Assembly (NCBI GenBank): GCA_038849025.1
Contig: JAWCNE010000001.1
Span: forward strand, 1 to 64,000
Source: WUQU01 sp038849025
Lineage (GTDB): Archaea > Thermoproteota > Bathyarchaeia > Bathyarchaeales > Bathycorpusculaceae
Direction: 5' to 3'
Length of the DNA: 64,000 nucleotides
In this document: piece by piece, positions 27,544-35,299 of the stretch
How positions within the stretch are numbered: position 1 is the first letter of the stretch
How the letters are laid out: each line of letters starts with the position of its first letter
Notes under the pieces: generated by a model
Database searches by the model: none
What the model was told of the DNA's origin: nothing
Seen by the model: the letters and a program-made list of their open reading frames with translations, nothing else
Made by a program: the position numbers and the translations under genes

Positions 27544-28668
27544 TCATGGTCGAACATTGGTTTTTGATAAAGTCTTTAGTTCATTCAATATTTTGTTTCG
27601 TATACCAGTCTCGGCTATTCTTCTTTTGAGCAGATTTATAGTCTCCACTGGAGTGGGGTCTATTCCACGCAATAAGGCAAGATAAACGCTTGTGAAGTCT
27701 CCAATAAGCATTGTGGACAGCATTTTAGCCAGTTTTCCTTCGCCTCTGCTCCAAACTTCATAAACCCCCGCAATTTTATCCAGTATCAACTCTTTCGTGG
27801 CTTCAATTCGACTTCGAATTTCCTCTGGTTCGCTTTGGTCTCGAAGGAATATTGCTGAAAAACGATTTGAAAGTTTCTCTTTCCTTTCCCAGCCTACCAC
27901 TTCGTTATGGTTTAGCTCCGGGAAAACCTCCCATTTTGAGGGAACTTTGCTGTTCTCGTTAAACTGCTGCTTGAAACGTTGAGCCACGGAACGGTAAATT
28001 CCGAATCCATATACAATGGGAACTGTTCCGCTAATGCTGAAGGCTAGCATTTTGGAAAAGTTTTCTTTAAAAGGCTTTTGAGGCGTGCTTTCCTCGCAAA
28101 CTTGCCCCATAACCTTAATGGCTTCGGAAACTTCCTTTTCCACTTCTGAAGCTAATCCAAGTTTTTCCATGAAAACAAGTGTTGGGACGAATAGGTATGG
28201 AAGCGCTGCTCGGGGAGGAATTCCGGTCGGAACACGTAAGTGGGGCACATTCATTTTCTCGGCTAACTCGATAAGCGTGCCTCCAGAGCTTATACACACA
28301 ATCATGCATTTATTCTTGAGAGCTTCAAGAAAAGTGCTGAGGGTTTCTTCGGTTTCTCCAGAATAGCTTACAATAAAGGTTAGAGTTTTTTCGTCAGCGT
28401 ACGCTGGAAGAGCATATTCTCTACATACTTCCAATGGGATTTTAAGCGTGTTCCGTGTCCAGTCTTTTAGGAGTTCTCCGCCTATGGCGGAACCGCCCAT
28501 ACCCGCTGCAATGATTGCTTTTGGTTTTGGATAACTAATCGTAACATTTTTAGCCATTTGAAATGCTTTTTCGTAGTGCTTTGCGGCTTCAACGCAGAAA
28601 GAAAGCATATTACTCTTGTCTATTTTTCTAATTTCGTTTACGTCGTCTAAAATTGCTTGTTTAAGCAA
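27544..28668 (-). CDS. Bifunctional phosphoglucose/phosphomannose isomerase
   Basis: It interconverts glucose-6-P, fructose-6-P and mannose-6-P. The 374-residue length and motifs fit the archaeal PGI/PMI family: GMGGSAIGGELL near 57-68, SYSGETEETL near 100 (phosphate loop), and ELNHNEVVGW near 245-255 with the catalytic Glu/His. It is not a cupin-type archaeal PGI. It lies tail to tail with inositol-phosphate synthase and divergent from the SPOUT methyltransferase gene. Confidence 0.93.
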   Translation of the reverse strand: MLKQAILDDVNEIRKIDKSNMLSFCVEAAKHYEKAFQMAKNVTISYPKPKAIIAAGMGGSAIGGELLKDWTRNTLKIPLEVCREYALPAYADEKTLTFIVSYSGETEETLSTFLEALKNKCMIVCISSGGTLIELAEKMNVPHLRVPTGIPPRAALPYLFVPTLVFMEKLGLASEVEKEVSEAIKVMGQVCEESTPQKPFKENFSKMLAFSISGTVPIVYGFGIYRSVAQRFKQQFNENSKVPSKWEVFPELNHNEVVGWERKEKLSNRFSAIFLRDQSEPEEIRSRIEATKELILDKIAGVYEVWSRGEGKLAKMLSTMLIGDFTSVYLALLRGIDPTPVETINLLKRRIAETGIRNKILNELKTLSKTNVRP

Positions 28669-28752
28669 TTTTACTCCTCTAACTCAATTTATTGCTATTT
28701 TGCTTTTAGCTTTTAAGCTAAAGACTGGTTAATACGGTAATGTTTAACGGCG

Positions 28753-29613
28753 ATGGTTATGCATAGAAAGATGATTTCAATAGCCATTCCAGCATCGGTT
28801 GTTTCTGACACCCCGCACTTGCGGGAAAAAACTTCTAAAATAGGACTGATCGGAAGGGCTGCAGCTGTTTTCGGAGTTGAAGAGATAATAATCTACAAGG
28901 ATGAACCTAAAAAGGATCAGAAAGCTGAAATGGATTTAACAGCCACATTGCTCAGTTACATGGAAACTCCTCAATATTTGCGAAAAAGACTTTTCAAATT
29001 AAGACCAGAATTGCGGTATGCCGGCATTCTTCCACCGTTAAGAACGGCACATCATCCCTTAGGCAGAAAAATGGCAGATTTGAAGGTGGGCGAATACCGT
29101 GAAGGAGTCACCATCGCAAAAACAAGAGAAGGCACACTTCTAGACATAGGTATTGAGAAAACCGCTTTAATACCAAAAACTCAACTTCCCATAGGAAATC
29201 GGGTAACTGTAAAAGTTATGGATGTCAACAAAAGGGTTATGGTGAATTTGGCAAACCGCAGGGAAATCCCCCATTATTGGGGCTATAAAGTTACCCTTTG
29301 GGAAGATTCTTTTGGAAAACTCGTGAAAGATGCGCGATTTACATTGAAAATTGCCACATCAAAGTATGGCGCTCCCTTTATGGACGTTAAAGAAAAAATT
29401 GCTGAACAATGGAATAAAGCCGAGGCTATTCTAGTGATTTTTGGAGCACCCACCAAGGGGCTTTACGAAATAGCCAAAAACGAGGGCCTAAATTTAGATG
29501 AAATTGTGGACTTTGTCGTTAACACCATTCCAGAGCAGAAAACCGAAACTGTGCGCACTGAAGAGGCTCTTATAGCCTCTTTAGCGGTTTTCAAATGTTG
29601 TTTTAGGCTTTAA
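28753..29613 (+). CDS. SPOUT-class RNA methyltransferase (DUF171 family)
   Basis: This 286-residue archaeal SPOUT protein is annotated in relatives as a putative RNA uridine-N3 methyltransferase. The N-terminal SPOUT half has KIGLIGRAAAVFGVEEIIIY. It is interrupted by an OB/S1-like insert (about 115-165, EGVTIAKTREGTLLDIGIEK). The C-terminal knot contains LVIFGAPTKGLYEIA for SAM binding. The target RNA (rRNA is likely) is not shown. It is followed after 11 bases by the presenilin-like gene and may be co-transcribed with it. Confidence 0.85.
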   Translation: MVMHRKMISIAIPASVVSDTPHLREKTSKIGLIGRAAAVFGVEEIIIYKDEPKKDQKAEMDLTATLLSYMETPQYLRKRLFKLRPELRYAGILPPLRTAHHPLGRKMADLKVGEYREGVTIAKTREGTLLDIGIEKTALIPKTQLPIGNRVTVKVMDVNKRVMVNLANRREIPHYWGYKVTLWEDSFGKLVKDARFTLKIATSKYGAPFMDVKEKIAEQWNKAEAILVIFGAPTKGLYEIAKNEGLNLDEIVDFVVNTIPEQKTETVRTEEALIASLAVFKCCFRL

Positions 29614-29624
29614 GGTTTAAATGT

Positions 29625-30674
29625 TTGTTTCTCTTATGTGCGTTTATGTATTTCGACATTGCCATGCCCTTAACGCTTTTCACAGTTACTTTAGTAGCCA
29701 TATTTTTGAATGGAAAGGTTGAGGGAAAACTGAAAGCTACTTTTGAAGAGCGAGAATTCGGCGTTAGGGATGTTATTATGCTTGTAGCGGCGATAAGTGT
29801 GACGGTCTCCGTTGTGGTGCTCATCCCGCAAATGGCCGTTGTGGCAATATTTCTTTTTGCCTACTCCATCCTACTATTCATGTTCACTTATATTTTCTCA
29901 GATTTAAAAAAATCCGAAGCCCAACTTTTCTGCACAGCCATATTCATAATCAGCTTTTTAGCGGCCACGGTTAGCCTCTTTAACATAGCCTCATTAAACA
30001 GCATATTTACTTATGGCGCCATAGCCTTTTACGGCCTAAGCAGTTTTTCTTTTATAGTTTTGCTTTATGAAGAGAAAAGAATGTATACAAAAGAGCGGTG
30101 GTATTTAGCTGTTTTGCCGCCAGCCCTCTTCATAATTTTGTACACGTTTTACAGCACAACCCCAATATGGTTCCCTTACTTGCTTAATTTATATGGCGCG
30201 ATATTTGCAATTCTGATTATTCTTTATCTCGGAAGCCTCTTCACATGGAGAACAACATTAATTTTTGTAGGCCTTCTTACCGTGGTAGACATTTTTCTTG
30301 TCTTAGTAACTAGAACCATGGTTTCTGCTGCAACGCATGTTTCAGGGCTGAGACTTCCGGTGTTGGTTACCATGCCGACTTTTCCTGAAATTGTAACTCC
30401 TTGGGGAATTCTTTATATGTCTCTTGGTTTAGGAGACTTCTTTTTTGCCGGACTCATAGCTGTACAATCCCTTAAAAATTTTGGCAAAAACTTTGCAGTT
30501 TTGTCAGCAATAGCGATGGCTTTCTCCTTCTTCATTTTCGAAGCGTTAATATTAAACTTTGAATTCAGAGCCTTCCCAGGAACATTAATGATTATCTGCG
30601 GGTGGCTGCCCCTAGTGCTCTTTAGAATGCTAAAAAGAAGAAAAGCATCCAGCAAGCAAAGTGAAGCCCTATAA
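29625..30674 (+). CDS. Presenilin/signal-peptide-peptidase-like intramembrane aspartyl protease
   Basis: This 349-residue protein has about nine hydrophobic helices. The catalytic pair of A22 proteases is recognisable. Asp222 lies in TVVDIFLVLVT, and Asp271 lies in LGLGDFFFAG, the GxGD motif. Between them RLPVLVTMP matches the archaeal family. Near the C-terminus, where PAL is expected, the sequence reads RAFPGTLMI, so the Pro is kept but Ala-Leu is replaced by Gly-Thr. It would cleave transmembrane segments or signal-peptide remnants. Numbering is from TTG 29625; ATG 29646 is an equally good start. Its end overlaps the convergent DUF523 gene by six bases. Confidence 0.75.
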   Translation: MFLLCAFMYFDIAMPLTLFTVTLVAIFLNGKVEGKLKATFEEREFGVRDVIMLVAAISVTVSVVVLIPQMAVVAIFLFAYSILLFMFTYIFSDLKKSEAQLFCTAIFIISFLAATVSLFNIASLNSIFTYGAIAFYGLSSFSFIVLLYEEKRMYTKERWYLAVLPPALFIILYTFYSTTPIWFPYLLNLYGAIFAILIILYLGSLFTWRTTLIFVGLLTVVDIFLVLVTRTMVSAATHVSGLRLPVLVTMPTFPEIVTPWGILYMSLGLGDFFFAGLIAVQSLKNFGKNFAVLSAIAMAFSFFIFEALILNFEFRAFPGTLMIICGWLPLVLFRMLKRRKASSKQSEAL

Positions 30675-31082
30675 ATCTTCTTCCGAAACCACTTTGATTC
30701 CATTCTTTTTAAGCAAGGCCGTTGTTATTCCATCCCCTTTGATGGTCTTTCCTGAAAAAGTCCCATCATAAATTCGCCCACAGCCGCATGAGGGACTTCC
30801 TTGTTTAAAAACTGCCTCATTAACATTGAACAGTTTCGCCAACTTTAAAACTTGTTTTGCTCCTCGCACAAAGTTTTCAGTAACATCCTTTCCAGACTTT
30901 GTAATTACTCTGCCTCCCTTAAGCTCTGCAGGTTCTCTTGGAGTTGGCAAACCGCCAAGTTGTTCTGGACAAACAGGAATCAGCGTCTCTTTTCGCAGCA
31001 ACTTAATAACCTTTTGGTTAAGCGCGCTTCTGCCGTTATATCTGCATCTTATTCCTAACAAGCAAGCGCTACAAAGTCTCAT
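30669..31082 (-). CDS. DUF523 protein (TudS-like)
   Basis: The protein has 137 residues. The family pattern is complete: CSACLLGIRCRYNG at the N-terminus, then CPEQLGGLPTPREP, and GSPSCGCGRIYDGTF around 94-108. Its cysteines bind an Fe-S cluster in the related bacterial 2-thiouracil desulfurase TudS. Removal of sulfur from thiolated pyrimidines is therefore a plausible role, though archaeal members are untested. No obvious partner gene is adjacent. Confidence 0.8.
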   Translation of the reverse strand: MRLCSACLLGIRCRYNGRSALNQKVIKLLRKETLIPVCPEQLGGLPTPREPAELKGGRVITKSGKDVTENFVRGAKQVLKLAKLFNVNEAVFKQGSPSCGCGRIYDGTFSGKTIKGDGITTALLKKNGIKVVSEEDL

Positions 31083-31172
31083 AATATTGAATACTTCACG
31101 ATATTCTTAAAATTTTGTCGCTTTTCAAGTTTACCTTTTCTTTTTATAAATTAAAAGCGTTGGAAGGGGGGT

Positions 31173-31496
31173 TTAACCGAACAATGCTCCTAATCCTTCA
31201 AGGGCTGCTTCTTCTCTAGCTTTTTCCTCTTCTTCTTTCTTCTTCTTTTCTTCCTCTTTCGGCTTGGCTTCCGCTGCCGCTGGAGCTGCTGCCGAAGGCG
31301 CTGCTGGTGCAGCCATTACTGTTGGAGCTGACTTGATGGCTTCGTCTATGTTAACCTCTGCTAGAGAAGCCACTAAGGCTTTAACTCTTACAGCGTCAAC
31401 ATTTATTCCTGCTGCTGTCAGAACTTGGGTTAGGTTTTCTTCGTTTATTTCTTTTCCAGCCTTGTGGAGGAGCATCGCAGCGTAAATGTATTCCAT
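31173..31496 (-). CDS. rpl12: Ribosomal protein P1/L12 (archaeal stalk)
   Basis: This 107-residue stalk protein recruits translation GTPases. The N-terminal helical dimerisation part (YAAMLLHKAGKEINEE) is followed by an Ala-rich hinge and a charged segment of Lys and Glu. The tail ends in GLGALFG, the conserved hydrophobic end that contacts factors. It is the last gene of the leftward stalk and L1 operon, 27 bases after L10. Confidence 0.93.
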   Translation of the reverse strand: MEYIYAAMLLHKAGKEINEENLTQVLTAAGINVDAVRVKALVASLAEVNIDEAIKSAPTVMAAPAAPSAAAPAAAEAKPKEEEKKKKEEEEKAREEAALEGLGALFG

Positions 31497-31523
31497 ACCT
31501 TTTCACCTCTATTTTCTAGTATT

Positions 31524-32351
31524 TTAACCTTTTTCAAATTGTTTAATCTTCTCTTCCAAACTAGATAATCTGCTACTTAAACTTAACATTTCAGCATGCG
31601 CCTTTATTATGAGATCTTTTATGGTTTCTTTGCTGGGTATGGCTGCGCCTAATGCGAGGGCATAGGCCTCTTGGTGGGCGATTTGCACCAGAAGAGTTAT
31701 GTTTTCTTTTGTTGGGTAAGCTATTCCAACTGAAAGTTTGAAGGCCTCTGCTTGCGCAAATTCAATTTGCCTTTTTGTCTCGTTTAAGTCTATTTTGAGC
31801 TGTTCTCCTTCTATTATCAAGCCTTCGTCGCACACAACCCTAATTATGAGGCCGGCTTCAACGGGTTTTATCCCTAGCTTTGATAGGACACTTGCAAGTC
31901 TTTCTGATATGACATCGCCTTTTCTAGCAACCAGCGTGTCTTTGGTTATCCAGACACTTCCAGACTCAATTCTTGTTGGCAAACCCACGGCGTTTAACTG
32001 GCTGATTATGGGTCCTGGGGGCTGCCCAGTGTTTCCAGCAGGGACGATTACATCGAAGGATGCTGTGTCGCCAGCCTTGGCCGTAATTAGCACTTTGCCC
32101 TTTTCAAGGAGCAGCGCGAGTTTGAAGGGATTAAGGTTGGTGAAGAGAAAAACGTTTGAACCTGTTAAATATTTCTCCAATTTTTTAGGGTCAAGTTTTT
32201 CACGGCAGTTCTCAATAGCCCTTTTCATCAAAGTGTTCTTTATAACACGCATGTAAACGTCTGCCGCCAACTTCTTCTTGAACTCTTGAAGCTGAGAGGC
32301 TCTGACTTTTTGAAGGCTTGCTATGCCCACTACTTTATATTGCCTCAGCAA
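31524..32351 (-). CDS. rpl10: Ribosomal protein L10 (P0)
   Basis: It anchors the P1/L12 stalk to 23S rRNA. The body has KNTLMKRAI and GLPTRIESGSVWI, with helices for L12 dimers at the C-terminus. The coordinates start at the first canonical codon, TTG 32351. That start would delete an N-terminal helix present in homologues, and the same frame continues upstream with SQQILKAKASEVEEV up to the L1 stop at 32424. A CTG at 32408, seven bases after GAGGG, could be the real start and would give 294 residues. The C-terminal acidic stalk tail usual for P0 ends early at EKIKQFEKG, so the factor-binding ending seen in P1 is absent here. Confidence 0.9.
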   Translation of the reverse strand: MLRQYKVVGIASLQKVRASQLQEFKKKLAADVYMRVIKNTLMKRAIENCREKLDPKKLEKYLTGSNVFLFTNLNPFKLALLLEKGKVLITAKAGDTASFDVIVPAGNTGQPPGPIISQLNAVGLPTRIESGSVWITKDTLVARKGDVISERLASVLSKLGIKPVEAGLIIRVVCDEGLIIEGEQLKIDLNETKRQIEFAQAEAFKLSVGIAYPTKENITLLVQIAHQEAYALALGAAIPSKETIKDLIIKAHAEMLSLSSRLSSLEEKIKQFEKG

Positions 32352-32423
32352 TCTTGTTACCTCTTCAACTTCGCTGGCTTTTGCTTTTAAAATCTGTTGG
32401 GACGGCAGACGCTTTCCCTCGCT

Positions 32424-33077
32424 TTATGGCTTAATTTTTACTGGAGCACCCATGGTTGTTTTTATACAGACCAATTTAATGTTTTTCATTCCTCTTTTCA
32501 ATTTTCCTTCAAGAACCCTTAAAACGGCTTGTATGTTTTCTGCTATTTCCTCTTCTTTCATGCTTTCGGTTCCAACACGGCACTGGATTATAGGCTGGTT
32601 CCGCATTCTTATAACAACGGTTTTGCGGTATTTTTCCAGCAAGTTTCCAATGTCCGCTGTGGGAGGAACTGGAACAGGCATTTTCCCCCGCGGTCCAAGG
32701 GTGGCTCCTAAAATTTTGCCTACAAGAGGCATGAGGGGGGCTTCTGCCACGAAAAAGTCGTATTCGTCAGCTATTTTCCTCAGCTCTTTTTTCTTGCCTG
32801 CCAAACCTTCAAGTTCAGCCCTGTCAATGACAAGGTCTGCGTTAGCCTTTTTCGCCTTAAGCGCCAATTCTCCTGTGGCAATTACGCATATTTTGTTTGC
32901 CTTTTCAGGCGGTGGGTGGGGCAATTCTATGTTTTCTTGAAGTCTGCCTTCTGGAGATTTCATGTCTATGTCTTGCAAGTTTAATATAAGTTCAACTGAC
33001 TGGGTGAAGTTTCTCTTTTCAGATTTTTCTTTCGCCTCTTTAACTGCGGCTAATATGGTTTTTTGTTCTATTGGCAT
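32424..33077 (-). CDS. rpl1: Ribosomal protein L1
   Basis: This 217-residue large-subunit stalk protein is also often a translational repressor of its own operon in archaea. Key blocks are FTQSVELILNLQDIDMKSPE at the N-terminus, LGPRGKMPVPVPP in domain II, and CRVGTESM with KIKLVCIKTTMGAPVKI-like ending. Its TAA stop lies in frame with the upstream extension of L10, so the two are tightly linked. Confidence 0.95.
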   Translation of the reverse strand: MPIEQKTILAAVKEAKEKSEKRNFTQSVELILNLQDIDMKSPEGRLQENIELPHPPPEKANKICVIATGELALKAKKANADLVIDRAELEGLAGKKKELRKIADEYDFFVAEAPLMPLVGKILGATLGPRGKMPVPVPPTADIGNLLEKYRKTVVIRMRNQPIIQCRVGTESMKEEEIAENIQAVLRVLEGKLKRGMKNIKLVCIKTTMGAPVKIKP

Positions 33078-33123
33078 TTTGGGCCCCGTGCCATTGATGG
33101 ATTAGGAAGCCATTATAAAAATG

Positions 33124-33618
33124 TTAGGCTTCACCTAGGGCAAATATTTGGTCGTACTTACCCTCGTCGATTTCTCGCATAATTTCTTTAGGGTCTTTGC
33201 CTTCAACGGTGACTCCCATGCTTACGCATGTTCCCAGAATTTCTTTAGCTGCTGACTTTAATGTTTTTGAAAGCAGTTCTGGCCGCTTAATTTTTGCTAT
33301 GCGTATAAGTTGTTCCATGGAGAGGTTGCCGACTTTCTGCGTATTTGGTGCTCCCGAACCTTTTTCGATCTTTAGTTCACTTACAATTAGAGCGGATGTT
33401 GTAGGTGTTCCAACAGTAACTTCAAATTGTTTAGTTTCAGGGTCAACGGAAACTTTCACCGGAACCTTCATTCCGGCATAATCTTTAGTAAGCTCATTTA
33501 TCTTGTTCACAACAGCCATCACATTTAAGCCTAAGGGTCCTAATGCTGGTCCTAATGGTGGACCCGCTGTTGCTTGCCCCCCGCTGACTAATAATTCTAC
33601 AACTTTTTTCTCAGCCAT
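33124..33618 (-). CDS. rpl11: Ribosomal protein L11
   Basis: It binds the GTPase centre of 23S rRNA. The 164-residue protein has the N-terminal block GGQATAGPPLGPALGPLG and the C-terminal RNA-binding domain with GTCVSMGVTVEG. Its start overlaps the stop of spt5 by one base, so the two are translationally coupled. Confidence 0.95.
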   Translation of the reverse strand: MAEKKVVELLVSGGQATAGPPLGPALGPLGLNVMAVVNKINELTKDYAGMKVPVKVSVDPETKQFEVTVGTPTTSALIVSELKIEKGSGAPNTQKVGNLSMEQLIRIAKIKRPELLSKTLKSAAKEILGTCVSMGVTVEGKDPKEIMREIDEGKYDQIFALGEA

Positions 33619-34094
33619 TATGCACCACCACCTTCGCTTTTTGCTTTCTCCACAAGCTTAACATAATCTGAATGAACAGTTATGGGCAGAGTAAAAGTGG
33701 CTTCAAGAAGCTCTAGGGTAACCTCCTCCTTAGTCTTGTCAATACGCGTTATCTTTGCCCGCATTCCCTTGAAAGGCCCGCCAGTAACCTCAACAATATC
33801 GCTTTCGCTTAGCTCTTCAATAACCGGTTTTCGAACAATGTACTTTTCAATCTCGGAGAAGTTAACGAAGTCTGGAACCCTTGACCTTACATGTTTTATG
33901 CCCGCTATAGCTTGCTCCACGAAATGAGGGCCCTCAGCCTCCATGAAGATGTACCCTCTCAAAGTGTCTGGTACAAGGATGGCCTTAACAGGTATTTTAT
34001 GCATCTCTACTCTTGCAGTGACAAGTTTAGCCACGTTTCTTTCCTGTCCAGTTGTTATTCTCACAGCGAAAATTTTTGTTGTTCTTTTCTCCAA
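33618..34094 (-). CDS. spt5: Transcription elongation factor Spt5 (NusG homologue)
   Basis: It clamps RNA polymerase with Spt4 and promotes processive elongation. The protein has 158 residues. The NGN domain spans about 1-95 (VRITTGQERNVAKLV, then RGYIFMEAEG). The KOW domain is around 105-155 (SDIVEVTGGPFKGMRAKI). It lies 15 bases downstream of secE in the classical archaeal secE-spt5-L11-L1-L10-L12 order. A separate Spt4 gene is not in the window. Confidence 0.95.
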   Translation of the reverse strand: MEKRTTKIFAVRITTGQERNVAKLVTARVEMHKIPVKAILVPDTLRGYIFMEAEGPHFVEQAIAGIKHVRSRVPDFVNFSEIEKYIVRKPVIEELSESDIVEVTGGPFKGMRAKITRIDKTKEEVTLELLEATFTLPITVHSDYVKLVEKAKSEGGGA

Positions 34095-34109
34095 GCTTTT
34101 CCCTCTTGC

Positions 34110-34277
34110 CTAGTAAGGTATGGCGCTTGTTAGCAGTTTTATTACGAAACCTATAAGTCCAACGGCGCCTATGCCTAAAAAGCATATTTTAATCGATAGC
34201 CAAAGCTCACTTCTCCCAGGTTTTACCGCTAGCTTCAATGTCCTTGCGCATTGCGATAGGAACGACCTTAAGCCCAT
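34110..34277 (-). CDS. secE: Preprotein translocase subunit SecE/Sec61-gamma
   Basis: A short gene of 55 residues was found by translating the gap upstream of spt5. It reads MGLRSFLSQCARTLKLAVKP, then GRSELWLSIKICFLGIGAVG, and ends in LLTSAIPY. That is an amphipathic cytoplasmic helix with the KPGRSE loop, followed by one membrane helix, as in all archaeal SecE proteins. The position directly before spt5 is conserved in archaea. A GATGAGAA sequence precedes the ATG. Confidence 0.93.
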   Translation of the reverse strand: MGLRSFLSQCARTLKLAVKPGRSELWLSIKICFLGIGAVGLIGFVIKLLTSAIPY

Positions 34278-34350
34278 TTCTCATCTACCAGCAAATTGTG
34301 TTCTGATAGATAAACATGCATTTCTATTAACTTTTCTGTTTTAGTGATTA

Positions 34351-34361
34351 GCGATATAAAT
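34351..34361 (-). promoter_or_regulatory. TATA box of the secE-ribosomal operon
   Basis: On the minus strand the sequence reads ATTTATATCGC. A start 25 bases on would give a leader of about 50 bases before secE at 34277. The site lies between the end of dtdA and secE, so the operon is probably independent of dtdA. Confidence 0.45.
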
Positions 34362-34370
34362 GCCTTTATG

Positions 34371-35195
34371 TTAAGCCTTTTGGAATTCAAGGCCTATTTT
34401 TCTAAGCATTTCGATGATTTTTGGCTTGTATTCGCCCTTTATTCCCTTCCAGTCTAGAACTGCAAGCTTAACTTTTTCAAGGGTCTTTTCAACGCACTGC
34501 CTTAAAACACAATCATCAATTTTGGAAACGGCGTATTTTGGGATCATATGACCAAAAGCCATCGAGTTTTCCAAAGCCATCTTGGTGAATCGTGTGTTGT
34601 AGTGGGGCCCGCCGATTCCCAGAACTGCTTTTGATTGTCGCTCTCCAAAACTTGAAATGGCTTCCATTGCAGCATGAGCGACAACCTCTGCTGCTTCTAA
34701 ATCCTCCCACTGTTCCGGCGAACTTCCCAATTCAACAAACATTGCTGGTACATCCAATGAAGGCCCATGGTGGGTACATTCATAGGAAACCTCGTATTTC
34801 AGCTGCTTTTCCTCAACAAGCTTCGCCATGGTTTTCAAAGCGTTTTTCATGGCGTCTGCTGGAGAAACCGAAACCTTTCTTGGGATTCCGCCTAAATCGG
34901 CATCTCCGAGGTTTCCTGGAGTGTGCACCGAAAGCGTTGGAGTTTTGCTAATGCTGCTATGTCTTGAGACGAAGACTACAAGCTCAAGCGACGGAGAAAA
35001 CTCTGCTATGTTTTGTGCATAAACCAGTTCTTCATTCAATATGGCAAGGTTGATTTCTTTACCGTTGATTTCAGCAGCGTAAATAGGAGCATCGTGAAAC
35101 TTTTCTTTCGCTAGGCTGAATGGATAATTGTTTAGAATTTGTTTTGCAATGTTTATGCTTGCCAAGTCTTTTGTTGATGCGGCGAGCAGAATCAT
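34371..35195 (-). CDS. dtdA: D-aminoacyl-tRNA deacylase (DTD2/GEK1 type)
   Basis: It removes D-amino acids wrongly attached to tRNA, protecting translation. The 274 residues carry the family blocks VSRHSS, SVHTPGN near 90, YECTHHGPSLDVP near 140-150, and GIGGPHYNTRFT near 198-209. These His/Thr/Gly-rich segments are typical of this metal-dependent archaeal and plant deacylase. It stands alone upstream of the secE operon and is divergent from the carbamoyltransferase gene. Confidence 0.92.
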   Translation of the reverse strand: MILLAASTKDLASINIAKQILNNYPFSLAKEKFHDAPIYAAEINGKEINLAILNEELVYAQNIAEFSPSLELVVFVSRHSSISKTPTLSVHTPGNLGDADLGGIPRKVSVSPADAMKNALKTMAKLVEEKQLKYEVSYECTHHGPSLDVPAMFVELGSSPEQWEDLEAAEVVAHAAMEAISSFGERQSKAVLGIGGPHYNTRFTKMALENSMAFGHMIPKYAVSKIDDCVLRQCVEKTLEKVKLAVLDWKGIKGEYKPKIIEMLRKIGLEFQKA

Positions 35196-35299
35196 CCGTA
35201 TTTTCCCAATTGCAAGATGCCTCCTCCTCAGAAAAAGGTTTCCATAAAACTTATAATCGCTGAAACATTGAAAAGCTTAATGTTTAGAACGGTGGAAAA

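Noticed and set aside
31738..32256. 172-codon plus-strand frame inside the L10 gene
   Set aside because: It is antisense to a conserved ribosomal gene; composition explains the open frame.
32323..32940. 205-codon plus-strand frame across the L10/L1 junction
   Set aside because: It is antisense to both ribosomal genes and shows no known motif.
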